Shown here: positions 25,761 through 38,628 of the stretch, piece by piece | Numbering within the stretch: the stretch's first letter is position 1 | How the letters are laid out: each line of letters starts with the position of its first letter | Assembly (NCBI RefSeq): GCF_000002425.4 | Contig: NC_037256.1 | Span: 9,444,190-9,508,189, forward strand | Length of the DNA stretch: 64,000 bases | Reading direction: 5' to 3' | DNA from: Physcomitrium patens | Lineage: Eukaryota; Streptophyta; Bryopsida; Funariales; Funariaceae | Notes under the pieces: model-generated | What the model was told of the DNA's origin: nothing | The model's input: the letters and a program-made list of their open reading frames with translations, nothing else | Databases searched by the model: none | Made by a program: the position numbers and the translations under genes

Positions 25761-26399
25761 TCACCTCTTGCATTGCCTCACCATGCTATCCTCATTAATT
25801 CCACCATATTTAAATTTTGGCACTTCAGTCCTTATCTGTCTAACATTGTTGACATAATTTATTTAGTCCGAAATCATTTAGACTAAAACTTGCACAGTCC
25901 AAACTGGTCCAAAAAGTAGGTTATTAATGTGCAGTCCAAACCGGTTTAACAAAGTAGGTCACTAGTCCGTGTGTGTATTTTTTTTTATTATCATTATTTT
26001 CTTTTAAAGTCCCCAACATATCTTTATGAAAGATTATTAAGAGCCCTTTCAAAAGTCTTTCCTACTCTATTCTTGCTTAAAAATAATATGTCTATTTTTT
26101 TTATTATTTTTAGTATATTTTTTTAAGTTTAAAAATTCCAATAATATATTTTTTATTAGTTACTTCTTTCTTCACTACTTTATTAATATAACTCCACTCT
26201 CCTTATTTAATCTAATTTAAAAAAATAATTGTTTCATCTACAATTATAATTATATCTGGGTCTTAATATCCAAATAAATCTTTTTTTCAATAATTTATCT
26301 TATTTAATTACATCCAAAAAATTTTCTTTCTAATTCTATTGATTTATTCTAATATTTTTTCTAACTATATTATGAGTAAAAAAAAATTGGCTCATAAGC
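25761..26399. other. Unassigned insertion, right half
   Basis: Continuation of the DNA left of element F. Near 25887-25970 an imperfect direct repeat is visible (GCACAGTCCAAACTGGT... and GTGCAGTCCAAACCGGT..., each followed by AAAGTAGGT). Then very AT-rich. No gene recognised. Confidence 0.4.
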
Positions 26400-28627
26400 A
26401 TCAAAAACAATGATTTGGCTAGAGAAGAATAAATCAAATAATCATGGGAGCTCTTAGGTTTTCAAAAACTTATTTTTTTTGGATCGAAAAATCACAAAGT
26501 CTTAGTCTTTTTAGATTCTAGAACGTCAACATGTTTTATAGACAAAGACTTTGTCAAAAATTAAGATATATCCTTAGTTAAGAAAATCAAATATGTGCAT
26601 GTTGAAATAATAGATGGTTGTTTATTATCTTTTGAAGATATTACACATGAAACTATTCTTGTAGAAGTAGCAATTAGTAGTCATAATATTTTAATAATAT
26701 TTAATTTTATTAGATCTCTTTTAAATCTAATTATTTTAGGCTTATTATAATTAAAAAGATATCATCTTTAAATAGATTAGATTTCTTGCAATCTTATTTT
26801 TTTTTCATAGTTTAGTCCAAGATTTTTCTAAGCAAATAAAATTCCATAAAATTGATACATTCAAACTATTATTGATAGGTGCAAGAACTTTCATGCATAC
26901 TGCATAAGTAGGGTCAACTTTTGTTATATACACCACACCTATTGTTGATAGAAAAAAGTTTTCAAGTAACATTCTAAGGTAATACCAAGATTATCAAGAC
27001 GTCTATGAAAAAAAAAAAAAAATTCTATTAATGCATTATTTTTATGATTGTCCTATCAATCTTCAAGAAAAAATTTAACCACCATTTAGAATAATCTATA
27101 GCATATCACAAAATGAATTGGCTACATTTAAAAAATACATCAATGAGAATTTAGCTAAGAACTTCATATGCCATTCTAAATCTCCAACGGGGGCTTCTAT
27201 CTTATTTGTGAAGAAAAAAGATGGATCTCTGCAAATGTGTGTAGACTATTGAGAACTCAAGAAGATCACTATTATAAATAGATGTTTTTTATCTTTAATT
27301 TCAAATTTTTTTGATCAATTGAATCAAGCAAAGATCTATACAAAAATATATCTATGAAGAGTATATAATCTAGTAGTCATTAAAAAAAATGAATGAAAAA
27401 TTACCTTTTGAATTTGATATGGACATTTCACATATAATGTCATGCCTTTTGGACTCACAAATGTACTAATTACTTTTCAACAACTAATAAATGATATTTT
27501 TTACAAGATTTTTGATAATTTTGTTGTCTATTATTTAGACAACATCTTAATCTACTCTAAAAACATAAAAGAACATGAATTTTATATTTGTTATATATTA
27601 CAAAAACTAAGAAATATAAGATTATATGTCAAGATAGAAAAGTGTGTATTTTACACTATCCAAATTAACTTCTTAAGATATGTCATTTCAAATGATGGTC
27701 TTATGATAGATCCTAAGAAGGTCCAAAATATCATAGATTGAAAGATTTCAAAAACAATCAAAGATGTATAATGTTTTTTGAGATTTTTTAATTATTACCA
27801 GATCTTCATCAAGAACTTTTTTAAAATTAAGGCCCTTATTACATGCCTAACATATAAAGACAAACTTAAATGGAACAAAGAAATTAAAGCATTTTTTGAA
27901 GCATTAAAGATAGAATTTATTTTTGTACCAATCTTGTATCATGTCAATTTTTCAAAGGCATTCTTCATAGAAATAGTTACATAAGACTTTGCTATGGATG
28001 CCATTTCGTCATAAATAGGAATAAATGACAAGCTCTACTTGATTTCTTCTCATTCTAAGAAATTTTTAGCAGTTAAGATTAATTATAAAATCCATGACAA
28101 AGGACTTTTTGCAATCATAAAATTTATTTTAAGAATAGAATCATTATCTAGAAGGCACTTCTAATCTGATCACCATATATATTGATCAGAAGAACCTTAT
28201 ATATTTCATGTTAATACCTATTTTGAATCATCACCAAGTTCTTTGGAGTATATCTTTATCAAGATTTGATTTCAAGATTATTTATCGACTTAAAAAATAA
28301 TAAGGTTTGTTAGACATCTTTTTTAGATATTTTTATCTTACACTAAAAGAAGAAGATGCATCTTTTGATCAATAAAGAATAATCCTCTTGAAATCACAAC
28401 ATTTCATCTTTGAGCAATAAAATCAATATTAATTATTGATTCAATCTTTTTCAAGCAAATTCAATTAAATATGTCTTTTGAATCTCTTTTTCATAATATT
28501 AAGAAAAACTCTTCTAAGTCTCATAATACTTCTAAGTTTGAGTTCAAAAATAATCTATTCTATTTTTAAAAAAAAAATTATACATTCCAAAAAACAAAGC
28601 ACAATTACATGTTCTTCAAGCTCATTA
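26400..28627 (+). pseudogene. pol: Decayed chromovirus pol fragment
   Basis: Protease (DSRTSTCFIDKDF), RT ([43 protein letters not shown]), RNase H (FFIEI, DQKNLIYFM-like) and the start of integrase (up to the VLQAH position) are readable across frequent stops. Longest open pieces are 27442-27741 and 27778-27984. The RT active site YLDD has become YLDN. It begins mid-protease and stops abruptly at about 28627, where element D sequence takes over. It may belong to the same element as the LTR and gag at 17340-18950. Confidence 0.8.
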
Positions 28628-28942
28628 GTATTGGGTAATAAACAACTACAAAAGTATTGATGAATATAGAAGATATAGAAGAACCAATTATTGCTTTAAT
28701 TGACCATGGTTTTAAGATAAATCTTATATCTAAGGATCTTTATAAGAAGAAGAGGTGGTTAATTGATATAGAGTATAGATAGATAATACGAATTATTAAT
28801 AATACACAAGAAAAATTATATAGACTTTGTCCACATGTTAAAATCTAGACTTAAGATATTGCAATACAACAATATTTTTTTGATTCAAGATATAATATCT
28901 TATTCAATGATTTTAGGACAACCATATATTATGATAATATGG
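28628..28942 (+). pseudogene. Protease fragment of element D
   Basis: Reads NIEDIEEPIIALIDHGFKINLISKDLYKKK, matching GDIEEPIVALVDHGSEINLMSKDLYKK in element C; the Asp-His-Gly triad corresponds to the protease active site. It runs into the solo LTR at 28943. Confidence 0.75.
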
Positions 28943-30214
28943 TGTTGGAGTAGAGAGAATTTTTCTTTAAAAAGTGTTGGGCTTCTAGATGTCACTAATT
29001 GCTTAATCAATTTTCAAGATAAAAAAAAAAAAAAAAAAAAAATTAAAAAATATCAAGTTTATATTTAAAATTGTCCCTATAGGGGCAATTACATCAATAC
29101 ATAAGCCCTAAGTACCAAAGATCATCCAAAATGTGATAAAAATATTCTAAAATCTTATATATCTTTAACATGAAATTTTTTTGAACTTCAACAATTCATA
29201 TCTTATGATCGGATTGTTCAAATAAACTAAAATTTTATATAAATTTCGGATGTAATTTAAACAACTATCATAACAAATTTCAACTACAAATTTGTTAAAA
29301 ATCTTGAGATATTGCCAAAATGCTAAAAGTAGCTATAAATCCTAACTTATATATACTTATGAATAATTTTCTTTATATTTCTTAAATTAAATATTTAAAT
29401 ACTATAAAACTTTTATTTATAGATTTTTAACCTATTAACACACACTTTTAAAAATTTTGAACCAAAAATTCATCCGAAAACTCAAGATATGGTTTCAACC
29501 ATTATTATTAATAAAACGACTCACTTATTGCCTTTGAATTACATATGCTTTCTTTGATGCTCTATTATTCTTTTATACAAATTCTAAATACAAAATTTCT
29601 TTTATATAAAATATAGGTTTTAAAATCACCTTTGTAGCTACATCTTTTGATCTCCAATAACTATCATATAATTCCTTGTATCTTCAAAAGAGCAACAATA
29701 TGTCTTAAAAAGACTTCTTAATTGCAAATGGCTATAAATTCATCATTCTAATTCCAAAGCCTCTAAAATTTGTACACAAATTATATTTCAAATCCTAAAC
29801 TTTAAAACACTTGGTTTTGATTCTCAAAATTCTTCTTTTGAAGTTGCTAAAATCCTTGTTATAATCATAGATAGCCTCCTAAGAGCCTATTGGGCACGAC
29901 TTTCAATCAATAGGAGTGAAGATCTTCATCCCTTATTTTTATCTATCCATACCTTGCTTTTATTCCTCCAAATAAATTTTTTAGATGTTTGAATCATCTT
30001 TGAGCTCCAATCTTTTCTTTAAGTTTTATATTATATATCTAAATCCTATATAATTTAAATATTATAATTAAAATTGATAAACTTAAAAATAATTTTTTTA
30101 CATCAACTCTCTTTAAATTAAGCTATTAATCACTCTAATATATATATTAATATTTATAAATATATCATATAATTTAATTTATTTTAATATGTAATAAATA
30201 ATTATAGTACAACA
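28943..30214 (+). repeat. Solo LTR inserted in element D protease region
   Basis: 1272 bp starting TGTTGGAG and ending TACAACA, a TGTTG/CAACA terminal pair typical of LTRs. The element D coding sequence stops at ATAATATGG and resumes at ATAAATAG, corresponding to a single contiguous stretch (CACGGATGG) in element C. Contains an A run near 29023-29042. Strand and family are not certain; no internal coding region is present. Confidence 0.65.
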
Positions 30215-31179
30215 ATAAATAGAAACAAAAGTACATAGTAATGGTTCAGCTTATGCATAGATATGTAGTGAAGATGGAAGCAAAGAAATATAATTTTTAA
30301 CTATGCCTCTTAATCATGAATAAATACAAGATGTGTTGAAAGAAAAGCCATTGTCAAGAGTTGTTGAAAAATTTAAGAATTTTAAAAAAATACCATTGTA
30401 AAGCGGGATTATCAAAGTATAAAATAGGAAGTACTCTTATAAGATGTAGGTACCTTTGATGTAATTTTTATTGATATTTTTAAATATAGAAGTATTATAT
30501 ATAAAAAAATTAAATATTTTAAAAATATATATATATATATATTAAAATAAAATAAAATTGTATAGATTAGGGATATTAGAAGATGATGAGAGTATTTTAG
30601 GTATTTACAAAGAAAATAGACTAAAAGATTCTTTAGATTTAATTACATCTATTAGATTAGAAGATGATGATAAGATTGTAGAAATTCATTCAAAGGAGGT
30701 TTATTTTATATTTAAATCTTTTAAGCACTACAAGTTATTGTAGAGATAAAACATAAAACCATAGATAAGAAGGTAAAAGCAGTTGCCAGAAGATTTTATA
30801 AAACAAATAGAAGAAGCATCAAAGGAAGAGAATTTAAGGGATCTAAAAAATATTGGATATAAATTTAAAACAAAGATTTATAAAGAATTGAAGATTGAAT
30901 GTGACGATTCTTTGTTATCATCAAAAATTGAATATTTTGAAGAAATGCTTACAAAGCAAGGTGAATTATTTGTCTTTGGACCTCAAAAAATAAGATGTGT
31001 GAATCCGAATAATGTTTCTCCTATGGTTATCTTAACAATACTACATGAGCCTTAGAACTTAAGCCTATTTTTTATGCCAAAGGCATGCTAACCTAAATTG
31101 GTAGAATTATTGAAAGAGAAGATATAAATGAAGATTTTGGAGCCTTTCTTAGCTTTATATTCTAGCTATTTCTTTTTGG
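30215..31179 (+). pseudogene. Protease/RT N-terminal fragment of element D
   Basis: Matches element C from about 49839 to 50810. Open stretches 30558-30743 and 30783-31055 correspond to the linker (GVYEENGLEDLLELITS, VEIHSREVY) and the pre-RT region (CVDPNxxTPMVI). A TA microsatellite near 30526-30544 lies in the linker. Confidence 0.75.
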
Positions 31180-32816
31180 TGTCATATTACATAAAGACTT
31201 GCCCAAAAAATGCACTAGGTACTTAGCTATGGAAGATAGAATAGAAATTACAACAATAAAATCTTAATTCTAATAAAATATTAAATAACTCTAATTAAAC
31301 CTTTAATAATATTAACGAAGTTTTAATCATATTCAAAAGAAATCTTAAAGAAATTACTAAGAAATAATATAAAATCTTAAAAGAATTCAAAAGAAATCCA
31401 CAATAAACCTTAAAAGAATCCTTAAAAAATCCTAAAGAAATAATATAATAATTTCAAATATATCTCAAATGAATTTCAATAAAGTTTTATTTTAATCTTT
31501 ATTGAAATTCTAATAAATTTTAATAAAATCCTGGGCCAAATCCTGAATAAATTCTAAATCTTAAATCAAGTCCTAGACAAATCCTAAATTCTAAATTAAA
31601 TCCTAAATAAATCCTAAATCCTAAATCCTAAATCAAATTCTAAATTAATCTTAAATCCTAAATCAAACCCTAAATAAATTCTAAATCCTAAAAAAATCCT
31701 AAACCTTAAATCGAATTCTAAAAATATCCTAAACCTTAAACCAAATCCTAAACAAATCCTAAATCATAAATCAAATCCTAAGGCAAATTAGAATCCTAAT
31801 ATCTATTGATTAAACTATTGATCTTGCTTAAAAATTTATACACCTCTTAACCTCTTACTTAAAAAATAATACAACAAATTTGAAGATAATTCCACTTACC
31901 AAATGGAAGAAAAATCCTAAAAATTGCTCAAATATTGGCCGGCCTCCTATTCCAATCTTAATATTGAACTTCTAGTGCTAATATCTCTTTTCCAAATCAT
32001 TCAATTATTTCCAAATCACATATTTGTAGAAAATCAAGTGTATTACTCTCATACATAAATTTCACTCCAATCCAAGTAGTAGATTATTAAAGATCTTAGA
32101 AATCCTAACTGTCCCTAAAAGTCCAATTTTTAAGACCTCAATCTACTTAAAATTCAATAACCTTCAATTCAACTATTTGATCAAGTTCAAACTTACAACA
32201 TATACCTCAAATAACTATTCTCATAAGTTTTCAAAATTAGAATTATAAATCTACTACAAAACTCATAAAATTCTCTAAAATGTAATATTTTTTTAATTTT
32301 ACAAATTCTAAAATGATCCAAAATAACTGTGACTTTGCAAAGCTCTTACAAGATCATCATATATTCAAATCACTCAAAATCAACGTCCAAAGAAATTCTA
32401 TCAATTTTTCTTACAAATTCCACTCTTTGATTTATAAAAAAAATTCCAGAGTTATTGTAGGTTTGTAGTTTTGGGCCTCAGGATCAGATTTTGATCTAGG
32501 TTAATAATTGATTCTCTTCAAGTATTAAATTTTACCTTTTTGAATTAATTTTTATTAGAATCAACTCCTAATTTTTTTCTTACTTATACTTATATTCTTT
32601 ATTTTTCTAATCTATCTTTTTTTGTCTTATTTATAGTCTTACAAAGTAAGTAGAAGCCTACTTTATAAAAATGTAATACTTACATCTTTAGTTTTATTTT
32701 CTTTTGAACTATTGTATATTTTTAAAGATAATTTGCTATAATATTTGAAGTAAAGTCTTCTAAAATATAATAATTTCTTCACCCTTTTCACATATTAGTT
32801 GTATTACATCATAAAA
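31180..32816 (-). repeat. Solo LTR of the D family, minus strand
   Basis: About 1.64 kb. Its left end, reversed, reads CTATCTTCC...GTGCATT...CAAG...TAATATGACA, matching the 3' ends of the LTRs at 36282, 37521 and 38628. Its interior segment at about 32470-32515 matches the reversed 35000-35050. Element D coding sequence stops at TTTTTGG and resumes at ATGGTACC, contiguous in C. It contains a run of degenerate CCTAAA-type units (31540-31790). Confidence 0.72.
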
Positions 32817-34704
32817 ATGGTACCTAAAAAAATAGATCATTACATTTTATTTAAGATATGCAACTAATGAATGCAGTAACTAACAGCAATGCAAATATAG
32901 GACCTTAAGTAGATGAGTTTACAAAAATATTTGGTTGAAAGGTGATTTATTCAATAGATGATTTATATTTAGACTATGATCAATTTTAACTTATACATGG
33001 AAGTAGAGATTTAACAACAATAAGAACATTACTATGACTACTTAAAATATATAATCTTCTATAAGATGCTACTAACTTAGTTATATATATATGATGAATG
33101 GAATAAACAAGGTATTGAGAGACTTCATTCTTAAAAATCCATGCCTTTCCTAGATAATGTTCCTATCAAAGGATATAAAGAAGGAAAAAAAGATGAGACA
33201 TTAAATGAGAGGGGATTTCATAAGTATGTTGTTGATTATATACAAGATTGTAAAAAAATTTAACTCAGCTTGAAGAAGTTCATCTTATACTTTTGAGAGA
33301 AAAATCTACATTCAGATTATAAAAAATTATCATTATTAGATATTTATATAGATTTTATAAAAAAAACTAGATCCAAGCAAAGTTGATGCAATTAAAAGAA
33401 TTAAAGATACATGTAACTCTTTAACAAAAATAGATAGGTATTTGAGGGGCTTATGTATTTTATTGTATGTTGATTCTTTATTATGCTCATATAGCAGATC
33501 TATTATATGAATTATTACATAAAAATTGTCGATTAAATGGGAAAAAAAAAAAAAAAAAAAAAAAAAAAAACATATTAAAGCAATGCAAAAATTAAAAGTA
33601 TTATTATTAACACCTCTAATTTTAAAAGGAATTAATTATGAGTATAATAGACAAATAATATTTATTATAGATATTAGTCTAATTGCTATTGGATGAATTG
33701 TGTGTTAAAATGATTTAAGTAGAAAAAAAAATTAATTTAATTTAAAGCTAAAGTTTTAAGTACATATCAACGTGCATATTTCTATAGAAGAGATATGTAG
33801 ATTTTTACTTAAAGGTGTTATTTGCTGCTATAGATGTATAAGAAAAATCACTATAGATTGTAGAGAATTAAATGTACAAGAAGCTTGTGACTTCTTTGAA
33901 AGATGTAGAGTTAAGTTATCATTGACTATTGCTTATAATCTTGAAGGAAATGCAAAAAGCTAATGTGGTCATCTACCAATTGTAAAAGCATTAACTAAAG
34001 CTTGTAATAGAAAGATTTGAGAATGGCCTCGATTTTTGCTATTTGCATTGTGTGTTAATTGAATAATTCATAGTTCAATGATAGAATTATATGCCTATTG
34101 AACTCATGATAGGTCAAAAATCTATTATATTAATTAAAAAATATATATTTACTTGGAAAGTGCTACCATATAAAGATGAATTAATAAGAGAAGAACTTTT
34201 AGCTATTAGAAGTTAACAACTTGCGCAGAGACCATAAGATGTGTAAATAGCATTAGAAAGGTTAAAAAGAGCAAAGTTGCAAAATAAGGCATGGTTTAAT
34301 AAGCAACATTGATTGAGATCTAAAGCAATTAAAGAAGATGATTGGATTTTATTCTATAATAGTAGCTTAAAAAATCAACATAGTATTATAAAGAAGTTTT
34401 TTTAACCATGGTTTGGATCATATGTAGTAACAACCTTACATGATAATGTAATTTATTGATTACAAGGGCTAGATGAAATAAGGTTAAAAATACCAATTGT
34501 AAGGAAGTAAATAAAGACATTGAAATGAAGACAAATAGAAATAAATATAAGAGAACTTGTTGAAGATATAAATCTTTCAAGATAAGAAGATGGTTTTAAC
34601 TAGCATAACAAAAATAATAAAGAAGATTTAAATAAAGACATAAAAAACATAATATGAATATCAAAAGTACATATTAAAAGATGCATAGGTTCAAAAGAAG
34701 TACA
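32817..34704 (+). pseudogene. RT-RH-IN C-terminal fragment of element D
   Basis: Aligns with C from 50804 to 53574: QDMQLMNAV, YSIDDLYLDYDQF, PCLDNVPIKG (C: PFLDDVPIKG), then RNase H to about 33775. There it jumps from the position equivalent to C 51756 to the equivalent of 52640, an internal loss of nearly 0.9 kb covering the RNase H end and the integrase zinc domain. The integrase core resumes (63-codon open frame 33772-33963) and the C-terminal GPY-like segment follows. An A29 run at 33543-33571 replaces a short A/G segment. Confidence 0.75.
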
Positions 34705-36282
34705 TGTCATGATGTAAGAGTATTATATAGAAAAAAATAAAAATATAGATGTTATTATAGAAGAGCCTAGCAAAAAAATGTAGCAAAAAAATAAAAATAA
34801 AAGATATAAAGGTATTAAAAGATTTAGTTTTAATACTATCTTTTTATAGAAGAATCTTCTATTTATTTTATAAAGGCATAAATGATCCAAATCAAAATAA
34901 ATAAGATTAGAAATTGATATAAGCATATTAAAGAGAGATTTAAAAACAAGATAAAGTAAAATTTATCTCAAATTACTAAAAATTGATACTTTGGAAAGAC
35001 CAATTATTAACATGGATCAAAATCAAACCTTGAGGCATAAAATCATGCCTATATAACAACTTTAGGATTCTTTGGTAGATCAGAGAATAGAATTTGGGAG
35101 CAAAATTGAAAAGAGGTTTTTAAGCATTAGTTTTATATTAATTGAATAAATATTGAATTTTTGAAGGATTTTAAAGTTAGTAATGTTTTTAATTGGTTTA
35201 GATTTGAGAAATAAAAATATGTTTATAAATTTGAAGATTTCTTGAGTTTTTTGGTATATATACAAGTGAAATTTTGGCAATGTGTTGGTGTGCTAGTTAT
35301 ATATATATATAAATTTTAAAGTCAATAAAATAGTTAGATCAAAGTATATAAAGGTTTTTGTAGATTGAAGTCTCAAAAATTGGAGTTTGAGGATTAGTAA
35401 ATATTTCTAAGATCTTTAATAATTTGTCAATTGGATTGAAGTAAAAAAAATTATATACATAATAGATTTGATTTTGAATGTTTATGTAAAATTTTAGAGT
35501 AATTTAACAATTCAAAGAGGAAGTATTGGTCCTAAAAGTTTAGCATTTAAATTAGAATATGAATCTATCTAACACCTGATTAGATTATCTTGTATTTCTT
35601 TCAAATATTAAGTGCAATCAATTTCAACTTTCTTGTACTTATTTCTAACTAAGATATTTAGAAGTTTACAAGTTTTGAGTTATTATCAATAGTTTGATCA
35701 TTAGTTATTGAAGTTCCAATTTGCTATAAGATTTGGTTTAGGATTTATCCATAATTTAATTAGGGCTTAGGATTTTTTTTAGATTTGATTTAAAACTTTA
35801 TTAAAAGTTTATTAAGTTTTTTCTAAAATTTTTTTAGGATTTGACATAGGATTTGGTTAAGATTCAATTAAAATTTCAATTAGAATTTGACGTAAGATTT
35901 GAGTAAGGTTCAATTAGGATTTTAATTAAGAATACATTAAAATTTCTATTTTTCATATTTTTTAAAGATTCTTTATTATTTCTTGAAAGATTTTTATTTT
36001 ATTATTTTTTCAAATTATTCTTATTTCTTTAAAGTTTTATTTTTATATTTCTTTAAGATTTCTTATTATTTTTTTTTGGAATTAGTTTGAAACTTCTATG
36101 TTTGTTTTATAACTTCTTTTAAATTTATTTTGGATTGGTCAAAGTTTGATTAGGATTATTAAGGTCTACTTAAGGTTATTTGAGATTTTATTAGACTTGA
36201 TAGGATTATTCTTACTTTTCTACTTATCTTCTGTAGTTAGGTGCTTGGTGCATTATCAAGCAAGAATACAAGTAATATGACA
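34705..36282 (+). repeat. 3' LTR of element D
   Basis: Starts TGTCATGATGTAAGAG, equivalent to TGTCGTGTTGTAACACG of element C, and ends TAATATGACA. The final 50 bases (TTATCTTCTGTAGTTAGGTGCTTGGTGCAT...) match the C LTR end. The last third is rich in degenerate TTTAGGATTT/GATTAGGATT units. Confidence 0.75.
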
Positions 36283-37521
36283 TTGATTGTTTATCAAAAT
36301 CAAAATCAGATCCCAAGGCACAAAACCACTCACCTATGGCAATTCAAAGGTTCTTTGATTGATTAGAGAGTGGGATTTGAGTGAAAATAAGAAATTTTTT
36401 CTTTGAGTATTATTTTTAATTGATTTGGGAGTATAATGACTTTATAAAAGTTTTGCAAACTTAGGATTTTATTTGAGTGACTTTGAATTTTAAGAAATTC
36501 AAAGAGTTTGTACTTTGGATATTTTTATAAAATTTATAAGTGATCTATGGATGAAATTTTGTGTTTGAGTAATGATTATTGTGTGTAATTTTTATTTTAA
36601 ATTTGAGCTTGATTTAATTATTTGATAAAATTTTATTCAAGCTCAAACATATTGAAGTCTTAGGAATTGAAATTTAAAAGACTAGTGAGGATTTTTAAGA
36701 TATTTGTCAATTTGTTACTTGGATTAAAATAAAATTTTGTGCATAAGTAGTAAACTTGAATTTCAAAAATTTGGAAAATCTTGAGACTTATTAAATAGTG
36801 AAATTAAGAGATTTTTACTTTCAAATATTAGCATTAAGGTTGGAAAACGAGTTAGCCAACACTCAAGTGGATTTTAGGAATTATCTCCTATTTAGTATGT
36901 TTAATCTTCTTAAAAATATTTATACTTATTACCAACTTAATTTTTGAAAAGTATAAAAATTTTGAGTCAAAATCAGCAATTCAATCATTTTTTATTGAAA
37001 TTTTAATCTGCTATAGAAATTTATTAAGAGTTTATTTAAGATTTAGGGTTTGGTTTTGTATTTGATTAAAATTCGATTAAAGTTTGATTTAGGATTTGAT
37101 TAAGTTTTATTAGGATTTTATTGAGATTATTCTAAGTTTTAGGATTTGGTGAAGATTTAAATAGGATATGATTATGATTTACTTAGAATTTATTTAAGAT
37201 TTATTTAAGATTTTTATTTTATTATTTCTTTAAATTTCTTTATTATTTCTTCAAAAAATTATATTTCTAGTATTTCTTTCGAATTTTATTTTTATATTTC
37301 TTTACATTTTTCTTTGAGATTAATTATGACTTCTTTATTTTATTTTTTTAACTTCTTTTAAAATTTTTTTGGTTTAGTTAAAATTTAATTAGGATTATTA
37401 AGGATTATTTAAGGTTTGTTTGAAATTCTATTAGACATGATAGGATTTTATTGTTGCATTTCTACTTATCTTCTACAACTAAATTCTTAGTGCATCCTCA
37501 AGCAAGAATACATATAAAACA
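36283..37521 (+). repeat. Second LTR copy in tandem, 5'-truncated
   Basis: Begins directly after the previous LTR end, at a point equivalent to about 300 bp into the LTR (ATCAAAATCAAAATCAGATCCCAAGGC matches 35023 onward). It runs to the same kind of 3' end (TACATATAAAACA). Confidence 0.68.
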
Positions 37522-38628
37522 TCAATAGGAGTCTCAATATGTTTTATGAACAAATACTATGCAAAATATTGTTATATTGTAATAAGGCTAATAGATGAAA
37601 GAAAGAAGAAAACATTATATTATAGATTATATTGTATTAGAAGTTTGACGTTGAACTAATGGCTAAATTATATGTTATTGAAATTCAAGTAAATTAAGGT
37701 CTTAGAAATTAGAATTTGGAAGACTAATGAAGATTTCTAAGATTTGTGATAATTTATTAATTTGATAAAGTAAAACTTGGCCTAATAGTAACAAAATTAA
37801 TTTTTAATAATTGAAAAAATTATAAGAATGATTAAATGGTAATGATAAAAAAATGTTAATATTCAAAGATTTACATCAAGATTAGAGAAAGAGGCTAGCG
37901 AATATCTAATTGGATTATAAGATTTTTTTTTTATTTGGTAATTTTATTGCTTTTGAAATATATTTTATTTTTTTTAATTTATAAATTGAGAGGTGTAAAA
38001 ATTTTAAGTCAATATTAATGGTTATATTATTAATTATTGAATTTTTGAATCTGCTATAAGATTTGATTAAGATTTGTTTAATATTTGATTAGAGCTTGAT
38101 TAAAAAAAATTTAAGATTTTATTAGGATTTGAATAATATTTTTTTAAAATTTGATTAAGATTATTTCAGGATTTTATTAAAATTTGATTAGTATTTTATT
38201 AGAATTCTTTAAAGGTTTAATTAGGATTTAATTAAGATTCTTTAAGATTTCATTAAAATTTAGCTAAGATTTTTTGGAGTTTTTTTAGATTTTATTTAAT
38301 TATAATTAGGATTTTATTAGAATTTCAAAGATTTTATAAAATATTAATAGAATTTTTTTAAGATTTGAATAGAATTTGGTTAGGATTTGATTAAAGTATG
38401 TTGAAATTATTTAGGATTTATTTATAATTGATTAAAATATAATAGGATATATAATAGAATATACTTAGGATAATTAAAAGCTTACTTAGATTGTTTAAGG
38501 TTACTAAGGATGTTTCTAAATACCTTATGTCTTATTTGAGGTTGAAAATCAAAATTCAAGATAAGGTCAAATTCTTCTACAATTAAATATTTAATGAATT
38601 CTTATGTTAATTTTTACATAACATGACA
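37522..38628 (+). repeat. Third LTR copy in tandem, 5'-truncated
   Basis: About 1.1 kb. Its GGTCTTAGAAATTAGAATTTGGAAGACTAATGAAG part matches the middle of the two preceding LTRs, and it ends TTTTTACATAACATGACA. Chromovirus E protease sequence follows immediately, marking this as the right edge of the D-family insertion. Confidence 0.65.

Larger units (their letters stand above)
28628..36282 (+). mobile_element. Element D: decayed relative of element C, 5'-truncated
   Basis: Aligns with element C from the protease region (about 49545 in C) to the end of its 3' LTR. The 5' LTR and gag are missing. It carries two later insertions (28943-30214 and 31180-32816) and an internal deletion near 33776. 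Much more AT-rich than C, with changes mostly C-to-T and G-to-A. The 3' LTR is about 1.58 kb, longer than the 1.27-1.28 kb LTRs of C. Confidence 0.82.

Noticed and set aside
31540-31790. True interstitial telomere array
   Set aside because: Units are degenerate CCTAAA/CCTAAAT forms embedded in a solo LTR and mirrored in other LTRs of the family, so they belong to the element.
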